Assembly (NCBI GenBank): GCA_020442165.1
Contig: JAGRKV010000064.1
Location: forward strand, 53,352 to 117,351
DNA from: Hyphomicrobiaceae bacterium
GTDB lineage: Bacteria; Pseudomonadota; Alphaproteobacteria; Rhizobiales; Hyphomicrobiaceae
Reading direction: 5' to 3'
Length of the DNA stretch: 64,000 nt
Position 1 is the first letter of the stretch; the number at the start of each line of letters is the position of its first letter. Below, piece by piece: positions 1 to 10,113 of the stretch. The position numbers and the translations under genes are program-made. The notes under the pieces are model-generated. The model was given only the letters and a program-made list of their open reading frames with translations, was not told the DNA's origin and searched no databases.

Positions 1-952
1 CGTCGCATGGACAGCTCGCTGCGGGAACCAACCGGCTCTGGCCGCCTACCGAAATCTCCAGGTATTGCCCTGCCATATAGCGCATGCGTTCCGCGCGCGA
101 AGTCATAAGGTGCAGCGCGATGCGACGTCCGCCAAGCGGCTCGATGTTGCGCACGCGCGCCCTGATCGTCTGCTCGGGAATGTCGGCAGCGCCGATATCC
201 GCCATTTCGAGGCTGACGTCACCGATGGCGGTATAAGAGCACGTCAGCGTGAAGCCCTGTTGCTTGTCCGCTGCCGTAAGCATGTAATCGTGCGGTCTTA
301 CCTTGACCACGTCTCCCGAAATGACGCGGCATTTGCAATCCCCGCAGCTGCCGTTCGAGCAGCCATAGGGCATGGGCATGCCGGCCCTGAGGCCAGCCTC
401 CAGCAGCGACTCGTTGCCGACGATCTCGAAGGTCTGGCCCTTCGGCAGCAGAGTAACTTGGGCTGTCATGACGCGCATGATGCGCTCCCTCGCCAGAACC
501 ATTTCCCAGCGTGCGAGGTCGCCGGGCGTGGTCTCAAGTTCGGTTCTTAACCATTGAAGAAAGCTGTCGGCAAACCCGGAGGCCGTCTGCCCCTCTTCCT
601 CGGCCTCGGCAAGCTTATCGCCGATCCAGCCGAGAACTCGCTCATAATGCATCAGCTTGCCGCGCGCCGCAGCATACTCTCGCCCCAGCACGCGAAGCCG
701 TTCGTACATGACGTGCGGCTCTGGCATGTCGAGCGGTGGCGCCTTGCTGGAGGCCTGTTCCTTGATCTCCTCGACGCGCCGCAGCTCCGCGTCATCCCCG
801 AGCTTCACGTCGGGGAAATGCCGCAGCACCTCTTCCAGTTCGACGAAGCCATCGAACGTAGTGAGCACGCCGGTCTGCGCCATTCGCTGCAATTCGGAGC
901 GTGGCTTGTCGACCAGACGAGCAAGGCGGCTGAGAGGAATGAGGTGGGACAT
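1..952 (-). CDS. 2Fe-2S ferredoxin / flavin NAD(P)H reductase with N-terminal HTH-like extension (3' end outside window)
   Basis: Continuous frame of about 317 codons running off the left edge. Residues 1-50 (MSHLIPLSRLARLVDK..., then LTTFDGFV) look like a MerR/excisionase-type winged helix. A helical linker follows to about residue 158. Next is a plant-type ferredoxin domain with GCSNGSCGDCKC and a fourth Cys in TLTCSY, the four cluster ligands. The start of a ferredoxin-NADP reductase flavin domain follows (AGQYLEI, then ASCPCD). The ferredoxin plus flavin-domain order matches the CDP-6-deoxy-glucoseen reductase / oxygenase reductase family, which passes electrons from NAD(P)H through flavin to the 2Fe-2S centre. 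The ATG at 952 has no clear Shine-Dalgarno. An internal ATG at 478 does have GGGAG six bases upstream and would give a stand-alone ferredoxin-reductase, so two products are possible. It lies downstream of the DsrC-like gene on the same strand. The electron acceptor is unknown. Confidence 0.8.
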   Translation of the reverse strand, partial: MSHLIPLSRLARLVDKPRSELQRMAQTGVLTTFDGFVELEEVLRHFPDVKLGDDAELRRVEEIKEQASSKAPPLDMPEPHVMYERLRVLGREYAAARGKLMHYERVLGWIGDKLAEAEEEGQTASGFADSFLQWLRTELETTPGDLARWEMVLARERIMRVMTAQVTLLPKGQTFEIVGNESLLEAGLRAGMPMPYGCSNGSCGDCKCRVISGDVVKVRPHDYMLTAADKQQGFTLTCSYTAIGDVSLEMADIGAADIPEQTIRARVRNIEPLGGRRIALHLMTSRAERMRYMAGQYLEISVGGQSRLVPAASCPCD

Positions 953-1086
953 GGCGAATTGGGCGGTGCTTGGTGGGAAGGGCGGCTGGCAACCTGAGCA
1001 GGCGTCACGAGTTCGCGTCGGTGGCCGTCCGCCAGAATCTAATTCACGTCGTCTGCGCCGCGGAACGGGACGCCGAAATCCAGACC

Positions 1087-1461
1087 CTAGAAGGTCGAGC
1101 CAAACGAGTCGTCTTTGGCGTCGTGCGGTGCGGGCACACCTGCGAGCCGGGAACCCTGCGTCACGGGACCGCCAGGAAACAGCTGGTAGAGGTATCGGCT
1201 GCCGCCCTGCGCTTCGAACGCCTCGTTGAGCATGTTGGAAACAAGTCGTGCGTGCGGGGCAGGACCGCGCTCGACATAGAGCTTTTGCAGCATTTCGATG
1301 ACACGCCAGTGATCGGCACCAAGTTCCAGTCCGTCGGCGGCGGCCCGTTCCCGCGCAACGTCCTGCGACCACGACTGGATTTCGTCAGCTCTGGACATCT
1401 GGCTCAGGTCTGCGTCAGACGTTTGCGCAGCAATCGCCTTGTTGATGTCGACATCCGCCAT
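1087..1461 (-). CDS. DsrC/TusE-like sulfur-relay family protein lacking all cysteines
   Basis: A 124-residue protein. Its core (DHWRVIEMLQKLYVERGPAP, then LYQLFPGGPVTQGSRLAGVP) matches the DsrC/TusE fold. Family members carry persulfide on a conserved penultimate cysteine, with a second Cys in the arm motif before the AG[LV]P segment. Here the arm reads GSRLAG, the tail ends in DDSFGSTF, and there is no cysteine anywhere. The protein therefore cannot act as a DsrC-type sulfur carrier and is more likely a regulatory or structural paralogue. An AGGAGG lies seven bases before the ATG. The 2Fe-2S reductase gene lies 134 bases downstream on the same strand and the two CxxC proteins lie upstream, which suggests one redox cassette. 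Family assignment is fairly sure; function is not known. Confidence 0.83.
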   Translation of the reverse strand: MADVDINKAIAAQTSDADLSQMSRADEIQSWSQDVARERAAADGLELGADHWRVIEMLQKLYVERGPAPHARLVSNMLNEAFEAQGGSRYLYQLFPGGPVTQGSRLAGVPAPHDAKDDSFGSTF

Positions 1462-1618
1462 TCCATTTCCTCCTTTAGTTTCCGCCGGGTTGTGTCCCCG
1501 CTGTCGCTGATTTGTTGTTTACGTGATGTGTTATAGCAATCTGTAGCCTGTGCTCACTGCGGCATGCTTACTTCGGTGCTTGTTCTAGGCTCGGCTCATG
1601 AGAGCACTCGTCGAGAGA

Positions 1619-1930
1619 CTAGCTTGGCTCCTGGGGCTTGCACCGCCGCATTGGGACGCCGCGGCACTGTTCGAACCAGTCATCAGGGATGTCGGTATAC
1701 TCCGGCGTCTCGATTTCGAACTGAGCGCCAACGAGGCCAAGCCGGTCCCTGAGGTAGGGTGAAAGCCCGCCGACGAATTGGCGCAGGTTCCCGCACACGT
1801 CGCAAAGGATATAGACCCGCCCATCGATCCGGCGCGGTCGCCAGCCCTTCGGCAACGCATCTTTCAAAAGCGTTGGCCCGCTGACGGCAACGTCATGTTC
1901 GGCATTGCAGGCCTCGCAGCGGATTTTCAT
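1619..1930 (-). CDS. Small CxxC...CxxC protein (paralogue 1)
   Basis: 103 residues. Two cysteine pairs (CEAC at 5-8 and CDVC at 43-46) flank a conserved core (LPKGWRPRRIDGRVYILC) and a GGLSPYL segment. The arrangement suggests a small zinc-ribbon or rubredoxin-like fold. The acidic C-terminus (PEYTDIPDDW) may be an interaction surface. GGAGAGG precedes the ATG. It is clearly paralogous to the next gene, 35 bases upstream, which shares LPKGW-RRI-GR-Y-LCD-CGN-R-F-GG-S-YL. No family name can be given from the sequence alone. Binding of zinc or another metal is an inference from the cysteine spacing. Confidence 0.7.
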   Translation of the reverse strand: MKIRCEACNAEHDVAVSGPTLLKDALPKGWRPRRIDGRVYILCDVCGNLRQFVGGLSPYLRDRLGLVGAQFEIETPEYTDIPDDWFEQCRGVPMRRCKPQEPS

Positions 1931-1965
1931 CGAAGCCTCTCCTCAAGGGCTGGGGCGAAGTCGCC

Positions 1966-2250
1966 TCATCTGCGTCGTGCCAGCCGGTTGCGGTGCAGTC
2001 CACCGCCGGCCCCCTCTTCAAACTCGCATTGGGCATATTCAGGCACGCCGAGGTTTTCCTGGAGGTAGGTCGAGATGCCGCCTTTGAAATGGCGGATATT
2101 GCCGCAGCAGTCGCATAGAGTGTAGGCGCGACCGTTGATGCGCCGCACAACCCAGCCCTTCGGCAGACCGCTCTCGGCGTCGCGCTCGGCATCCACTGGA
2201 TAGGGTGCCAATTTGCAGGCATCGCAGGAGAGGTCTGCGGGATTGCTCAT
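1966..2250 (-). CDS. Small CxxC...CxxC protein (paralogue 2)
   Basis: 94 residues from the ATG at 2250, chosen over a longer frame because GGAGG sits seven bases upstream. Cys pairs are CDAC at 9-12 and CDCC at 46-49, the latter with an extra Cys. It shares the core GLPKGWVVRRINGRAYTLC and GGISTYL with the neighbouring paralogue, so the pair arose by tandem duplication. The tail is Gly/Arg-rich rather than acidic, so the two copies have diverged at the C-terminus. It is probably co-transcribed with paralogue 1 and possibly with the DsrC-like gene. Function unknown. Confidence 0.7.
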   Translation of the reverse strand: MSNPADLSCDACKLAPYPVDAERDAESGLPKGWVVRRINGRAYTLCDCCGNIRHFKGGISTYLQENLGVPEYAQCEFEEGAGGGLHRNRLARRR

Positions 2251-2499
2251 GAAACGGCCTCCACCAGCCAACGGAACCCTTGCAGCCGGCATTATCGCGT
2301 TCTCCGAACGGCCGATGCAAGAACCATAGGGCCGCAGGGCGGGTGTATTCCCGTCCGCCCAGGTCAGTCATGGCGCTGCCGGAGATTGCCCCGCCGACAA
2401 ACGCCTTGGTTTGCGAGTGGGCGCTTGTGTCATAGAAGAGGCGCCTGAAGGGCCCGAAGCGGTACTGGCGGGCATTGGGGACTTAGTTGAAGGGATCGC

Positions 2500-4317
<1,818 letters not shown>

Positions 4318-4493
4318 GCATCGCTCTCATCTCCAACAGAATTGCCACTCTACTGCCACGGCCGCCGGACGTGAACGCCAGATGAATGGCGCGTTCAGGT
4401 TCGGTGCATGCGTGCCATGGCTATATCACACCAACGCATGGCCTTCTCCTGATCCCGGCACTCGCTTCCCCCCAGCGATCCGCCGGTTCTCGA
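4318..4493 (+). other. Gene-free stretch; possible 3' UTR or small RNA
   Basis: No convincing reading frame. CATGCGT and ACGCATG about 20 bases apart (near 4407-4440) can pair, and the segment runs into the strong terminator at 4494-4533. It could be the uup 3' UTR or a separate small RNA. I found no clear promoter. The conserved loops of SRP RNA and 6S RNA are absent. Confidence 0.3.
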
Positions 4494-4533
4494 GGGCGCA
4501 GCCCGGGGAGGGACTGCGCCCTTTTTCTTTTTT
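4494..4533 (+). terminator. Rho-independent terminator
   Basis: GGGCGCAG (4494-4501) pairs perfectly with CTGCGCCC (4514-4521) around a 12-base loop, followed at once by CTTTTTCTTTTTT-like T-rich sequence. It ends transcription coming from uup or from a small RNA between. Confidence 0.85.
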
Positions 4534-4683
4534 AGAGCGATTCCGACCAAGTCGGAATCATGAAGGCCGCAACTGCGACCCGGCGCCTTGTGCCGCCCCC
4601 GCGGAGCAGCCCGAGCGATAGCGAGGGTTAGCTGCGTGAGCGAAGAAATCTGGATCGTTTCAACGTAAGCCTGAAACGATCTA
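4534..4683 (+). repeat. Interspersed repeat family A, copy 1 (full length)
   Basis: About 150 bases, closely matching 34962-35112 and the 5'-truncated copy at 45171-45290. It starts AGAGCGATTCCGAC with a hairpin (ATTCCGAC/GTCGGAAT). The core contains GCGGAGCAGCCCGAGCGATA. It ends with a second hairpin (GATCGTTTC/GAAACGATC). It has no coding capacity and lies in the gap between the uup terminator and the GST gene. Confidence 0.85.
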
Positions 4684-4784
4684 CAACAGCTTAGGAAACA
4701 AGGGTCGGGAAGGACTTGCGATCAGACCATAGCTGAAGTCACGGCATTGTGCGGTGCTCAGGAATATCGCGTCCGATTCCGGCT

Positions 4785-5432
4785 TCATCGCGATCGCGTT
4801 TTGTCCGCGGCGGCAAAGTGAGCCATCTGGTCTGCGTGGGCCTTGCGGAACGCTGGGCGGTCAATGATGCGCTTGATGTAGGCCTCGGTTGCTGGACGGT
4901 CGCCATAGGCGCGAACGAGGCCGACACGCAACACATCCGCCATCAGAAGGTCCGCGACTGTAAAGCGATTTGCTGCCAGCCACTCGCGCTCGTTCAGCAC
5001 GTTTTCAATGTGGGCAAGCCGCTGATTCATCCAGCCGGTGAGCCCGTTTTCGGTCTGGCCTGTAACCGTCAGGAACCACCACGGTACAGTAACCAGCTCC
5101 ACCGAGTTCAGGGCCGCGATGACCCATTGGAGAGTTTCGGCTTCGCCAACAGGTTCACGCGGCATCAATGTCTCGCTGCCGCGAGCCAAGTGAAGTAGAC
5201 ACGCTCCGCTCTCGAACATGTTGACGTCGCCATCGGTCAGATAGGGTACCTGTCCAAATGGTTGGCGGTCGAGATGATTTGTCGCTCGATCATCGAAGGG
5301 TACGGTGCGCACCTCATACTTCAAGCCTGCTTCCTCCGCCGCCCATCGCAAACGTAGGTCGCGCACGAACCCGCGTGGAGCTTCACCGGAGGGGACCCAG
5401 TCCAGTGTCCAGATGACCAATTTTTTCGTCAT
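4785..5432 (-). CDS. Glutathione S-transferase family protein
   Basis: 215 residues from the ATG at 5432; a longer frame back to 5462 adds an unlikely MAQIASRIPT. The N-terminal thioredoxin-like half has beta-strand LVIWTLDWV, then QPFGQVPYLTDGD with the cis-Pro of the GSH site, then MFESGACLLHLA (the Glu-Ser pair that binds the gamma-glutamyl group). The helical C-terminal half contains LAANRFTVADLLMADVL, the GST N-capping box. The usual catalytic Ser/Tyr/Cys near the N-terminus is not obvious, so activity and substrate are open. It stands alone and converges on uup. Confidence 0.8.
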   Translation of the reverse strand: MTKKLVIWTLDWVPSGEAPRGFVRDLRLRWAAEEAGLKYEVRTVPFDDRATNHLDRQPFGQVPYLTDGDVNMFESGACLLHLARGSETLMPREPVGEAETLQWVIAALNSVELVTVPWWFLTVTGQTENGLTGWMNQRLAHIENVLNEREWLAANRFTVADLLMADVLRVGLVRAYGDRPATEAYIKRIIDRPAFRKAHADQMAHFAAADKTRSR

Positions 5433-5842
5433 GGTTGGAATCCTAGAAGCAATTTGCGCCAATGCAACAAAGCGTCACGTCTGCAGACTGTTACTAACCG
5501 GACGAACAATCCGCCGGTCATCGTGAAACGCGCGACGGCAGCAGGTGACCCAAGGCGGACATGAGCAATTGCAGCATGCGGAGCACGTAGCACGCCACAG
5601 CGAGGGCAAAGCGGTCGAAACGACCGACCGCCAACGCGTGTCAGGCTGACCTGTTCCCCGTCATCCCTAGACCGCGCGCCTCACCTTGATGACGGCATCA
5701 TTGAAAGTGCCGCGCTCACGTCGGACGCCGCCTTTGCACCTATTGGCAATGGCGCACCATCTATATCCAAACGAACATGGCTTGTGCTATATCCGTCCAG
5801 ACATAGATGGGCGGTCAACGCTCCAACTCCCGGGAGGAGACC
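5433..5842. other. Gene-free stretch between GST and aldehyde dehydrogenase genes
   Basis: No supported frame on either strand. It must hold the divergent promoters of the GST and aldehyde dehydrogenase genes. I looked for a sigma-54 GG-N10-GC element, common for this dehydrogenase type, and found no good match. Confidence 0.4.
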
Positions 5843-7363
<1,521 letters not shown>

Positions 7364-7466
7364 GATCAACCGAAGCGATCCCGCACCAGCTTCACTGGCG
7401 GGAGAGCAAGCGGCGCGCGACCTCCATCGCGCGTCGCCCCCAAACCGAGGTTAGAAGAGTTGATCC

Positions 7467-7850
7467 ATGATAGAACGCGTGTCCGCAACGCCGGAAGCCC
7501 TGGCACTCATCGCCTTGCTCGCCAACCGCAACGGCCCGTTGCTGTTTCACCAATCAGGCGGCTGTTGCGATGGTTCCGCGCCGATGTGCTATCCGGCGGG
7601 AGAGTTCCGCATCGGCGGCCAGGATGTGCAGCTCGGCGAAATCGGCGGCATGCCATTCTATATGAGCGCGTCGCAGTTCGAGTACTGGCAGCACACCCAT
7701 CTCATCATCGATGTCGTCAAGGGGCGTGGGTCGGGCTTCTCACTCGAAGCACCGGAAGGGGTGCGTTTCATCACGCGGTCCCGAGTCTTTACCGAGGATG
7801 AGCTTGCGGAATTGGAACAGGGCGCAGGCGATAGAGCCTGCACACCATGA
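7467..7850 (+). CDS. DUF779 family protein linked to aldehyde dehydrogenase
   Basis: 127 residues. The N-terminal half has the family signature FHQSGGCCDGSAPMCYP with a CC pair and a third Cys, which may bind metal. Then come QLGEIGGMPFYMS and a C-terminal EAPEGVRFITRSRVF. DUF779 proteins occur almost always beside ExaC/AldB-type aldehyde dehydrogenases, and the gene is here in that place and orientation. Its biochemical role is not established; suggestions are enzyme maturation or metal/thiol handling. The C-terminus (GAGDRACTP) is a short non-conserved tail. Confidence 0.88.
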   Translation: MIERVSATPEALALIALLANRNGPLLFHQSGGCCDGSAPMCYPAGEFRIGGQDVQLGEIGGMPFYMSASQFEYWQHTHLIIDVVKGRGSGFSLEAPEGVRFITRSRVFTEDELAELEQGAGDRACTP

Positions 7851-7885
7851 AACATGAAATCTAGAGCAGTACAGTCGCCGTTCAG

Positions 7886-8083
7886 ATGAGCAAACCAATC
7901 GACATCAACCGCGCGGCCTGGTGCCTCATTCAGCGCTATGGCGATGATTGCGCCAAGGTCGCCTATGCACGCTCAAGGTGCTGCCGCTGTCTCGGTGATC
8001 CTCGCGGCGAAGGCGAGTGGAAGCTTGTCATTGAGAAGGTCGTCCAGCTCCACTTTTCAACACCAAGCGGCAAGCTTCATTGA
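7886..8083 (+). CDS. Small conserved-looking hypothetical protein
   Basis: 65 residues, starting MSKPIDINRAAWCLIQRYGD, with a helical pattern and a central RCCRCLGDPRGEGEWKLVIEKV. The N-terminal DI-RAA-LI--YG-DA pattern resembles a family of about 60-residue alphaproteobacterial proteins of unknown function. The unusual CC-C cluster (residues 32-35) is not typical of that family. No strong ribosome site is visible. It lies 35 bases after the DUF779 gene and could be its operon partner. Function unknown. Confidence 0.55.
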   Translation: MSKPIDINRAAWCLIQRYGDDCAKVAYARSRCCRCLGDPRGEGEWKLVIEKVVQLHFSTPSGKLH

Positions 8084-8122
8084 AATTGACCACGTCCTGC
8101 AAAAATAAGAAGGAGCTGGCAT

Positions 8123-8938
8123 ATGCGCCACCTACTCTCAACTCTAGCACTCGCCGTGATGACCATGACATCTGCCGCACAAGCCGAGACACTCAACCTC
8201 TACGCTGCAGGCAGCCTCAAGGCAGCGTTGACCGATGCTGCTCGTGCGTTTGAGGCCGCGTCAGGTGGCAAGCATTCAGTCAAGACGGAGTTCGCCGCCT
8301 CCGGCCTGCTTCGCGAACGCATCGAAAAGGGCGAGCCGGCGCACGTATTCGCCTCCGCCAACATGAAGCACCCAAAAACGCTGGCGGACGCCGGCCGTGC
8401 CGCAGGCACGGTGCGCATGTTCGCTCGCAACCAGCTCTGTGCAATAGCCCGGGACGATGTCGATGTTACGACCGACACGCTTCTGGAGAGGATGCTCGAC
8501 GAAAAGATACGGGTCGGAACCTCCACACCCAAAGCCGATCCGTCCGGAGACTACGCCTTTGCGTTGTTCGGAAAGGCCGATGCGCTGAAGTCCGGCGCAA
8601 AGGCGACACTCGAAGCCAAGGCGCTGAAGCTGACCGGCGGCCCAACTTCGCAGAAGGCCCCGGAAGGGCGCAACCAGTACGGTTGGGTGATGTCGGAGAA
8701 GCAGGCCGACATCTTTCTCACCTACTGCACGAATGCCGTGCTGGCAAAGAAGGATACAGCCAGCCTGAAGATCATCGCAATCCCGACTGCACTTGCCGTG
8801 GGCGCAGACTACGGCATGATTGTGCTGAAGGATGCACCCGCGGGTGCAGTAGCGTTGGCCGACTTCATACTTGGCTCGCAAGCCCAGAAAATCCTCAGCG
8901 ACTACGGATTTGGCGCGGGTGACGACAGCGCCAAGTAG
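8123..8938 (+). CDS. ModA-like periplasmic oxyanion-binding protein
   Basis: 271 residues. A Sec signal peptide cleaves after AQA at about 21. The mature protein starts ETLNLYAAGSLKAALTDAA, the ModA-type opening in which the AGS segment helps hold molybdate or tungstate. FAASGLLRERIEKGEPAHVF is the second ligand segment and matches the family GEPADVF motif. No modB or modC follows, so this is an orphan binding protein. It converges on the Mop/type II importer operon and may supply an oxyanion to it or to a transporter elsewhere. GAAGGAG precedes the start. Specificity (molybdate, tungstate or other) is inferred. Confidence 0.82.
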   Translation: MRHLLSTLALAVMTMTSAAQAETLNLYAAGSLKAALTDAARAFEAASGGKHSVKTEFAASGLLRERIEKGEPAHVFASANMKHPKTLADAGRAAGTVRMFARNQLCAIARDDVDVTTDTLLERMLDEKIRVGTSTPKADPSGDYAFALFGKADALKSGAKATLEAKALKLTGGPTSQKAPEGRNQYGWVMSEKQADIFLTYCTNAVLAKKDTASLKIIAIPTALAVGADYGMIVLKDAPAGAVALADFILGSQAQKILSDYGFGAGDDSAK

Positions 8939-9012
8939 CTCGCCACGCAAGCAAACGCCACCCTGCACATGAGCAGGATGGCGTCACGCGTGTTGTGCGT
9001 GAGAGTACGCGA

Positions 9013-9222
9013 TCACTCGACGCCAAGGATCACTTCACTGGCCTTGATGACCGCAGACACCGGACTTCCGACCTTGAGGCCGAGGTCTTCCACGGCATCG
9101 ACAGTCACCGTCGAGGTGATGACGTTACCGCCGCCAATGTCGATCTTAACCTGAGCGGCGACAGCGCCCTTCTTGATGTCCTTCACGGTTCCCTTGAGGA
9201 TATTGCGGGCGCTGAGTTTCAT
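9013..9222 (-). CDS. Mop-type TOBE-domain molybdate-binding protein
   Basis: 69 residues from the ATG at 9222 (GGAG nearby). A longer frame adds 25 residues of upstream sequence without conservation. It is a single TOBE/Mop domain: MKLSARNILKGTV, then VTVDAVEDLGLKVGSPVSAV and KASEVILG. This matches molbindins, which assemble into hexamers, bind molybdate or tungstate and store or deliver it in the cytoplasm. It is the last gene of the minus-strand cluster after the ABC importer, 99 bases from the ATPase stop, which points to molybdate or tungstate as the importer's substrate. Confidence 0.88.
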   Translation of the reverse strand: MKLSARNILKGTVKDIKKGAVAAQVKIDIGGGNVITSTVTVDAVEDLGLKVGSPVSAVIKASEVILGVE

Positions 9223-9321
9223 CGTTTTTCTCCGTTCAAAAGTGAGTGGCGTGGCCGGGACATAGCAACGGTCCGCCCGGATTTGAAGGGGTATCACTGG
9301 GGTAGCCCGAGGATCGCTCTT

Positions 9322-10113
9322 TCAAGCCCCGAAATTCGGCGCGCAGACCGTGCTGCCCTCAGACAGCGTCTCGATCGTCACCTTGACGCCATAGACGGTA
9401 TTGAGTCGCTCGGGCGTCAAGACCTCGCGCGGCAGTCCATCGGCGATTAGACCACCGTCATGCAGAAGCAGGACGCGGGATGCCGTCGCTAGTGCATGAT
9501 CGGGATCGTGCGTGGAGAGGACAACGCCGAGCCCGCGCGCGGCGAGCCGCTTCACCTCCCGCAGCACTTTGACCTGATTGCCGAAGTCGAGGCTGGCGGT
9601 CGGCTCGTCCATGACGATGAGGCGCGCCTCCTGCGCCAGTGCGCGGGCGACCAGTGCGAGCTGTCGCTGCCCTCCGCTGATGCGCGTGTATGCTTGATCG
9701 GCAAGGTCTGCGATTCCGAGTAGATCGAGCGCCGCACGGGCCTTGGCGCGATCTGCCTCTGTCGGCGCGGCGAAGAGGCCCAGATGCGCGGTGCGGCCCA
9801 TCACCACCATATCGATGACGGAAAAGGGAAACGTCGCCGCGTGCGCCTGCGGAACATAGGCGATGCGCCGCGCGATCTCCTGGCGCGAAAGGCTGGCGAG
9901 CGACGTACCTTCGATCGATACGCTTCCTGCCTGTAACCGCAACAGACCGAGCAAAGTCTTGAACAGCGTGGTCTTGCCCGATCCGTTCGGACCGAGCAGG
10001 CATACGACTTCGCCCGCGCGAACATCGAGATCGACGTTGCGACCAACAGCCTTGCCCGGATAGCCGAAGCCCAGACCGCGCGCGCTGATGAGGTTTTCAA
10101 CCCTCGTGCTCAC
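9322..10113 (-). CDS. Type II ABC importer ATPase (FecE/BtuD/MolC family)
   Basis: 263 residues. I place the start at GTG 10113, which overlaps the permease stop by four bases and has AGGAGGG six bases upstream; the longer frame to 10146 has no such site. Features: Walker A LLGPNGSGKTT, Q-loop YVPQAHAATFPFS, signature SGGQRQL, Walker B LIVMDEP, H-switch STHDPDHA. The sequence is of the iron-siderophore/B12/MolC group. It is translationally coupled to the FecCD permease. With the Mop gene downstream, molybdate or tungstate uptake (MolABC-like) is the favoured role; ferric or cobalamin uptake is the alternative. Confidence 0.88.
   Translation of the reverse strand: MSTRVENLISARGLGFGYPGKAVGRNVDLDVRAGEVVCLLGPNGSGKTTLFKTLLGLLRLQAGSVSIEGTSLASLSRQEIARRIAYVPQAHAATFPFSVIDMVVMGRTAHLGLFAAPTEADRAKARAALDLLGIADLADQAYTRISGGQRQLALVARALAQEARLIVMDEPTASLDFGNQVKVLREVKRLAARGLGVVLSTHDPDHALATASRVLLLHDGGLIADGLPREVLTPERLNTVYGVKVTIETLSEGSTVCAPNFGA

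Noticed and set aside
65..1536. Plus-strand open frames opposite the reductase and DsrC-like genes
   Set aside because: They are antisense to genes with clear ferredoxin and DsrC motifs and show no conserved pattern themselves.
4318..4493. SRP RNA or 6S RNA
   Set aside because: The conserved SRP apical-loop sequence and the 6S open-bubble pattern are not present.
5433..5842. Sigma-54 promoter for the aldehyde dehydrogenase
   Set aside because: No GG-N10-GC pair in a TGGCAC/TTGC context was found in the region.
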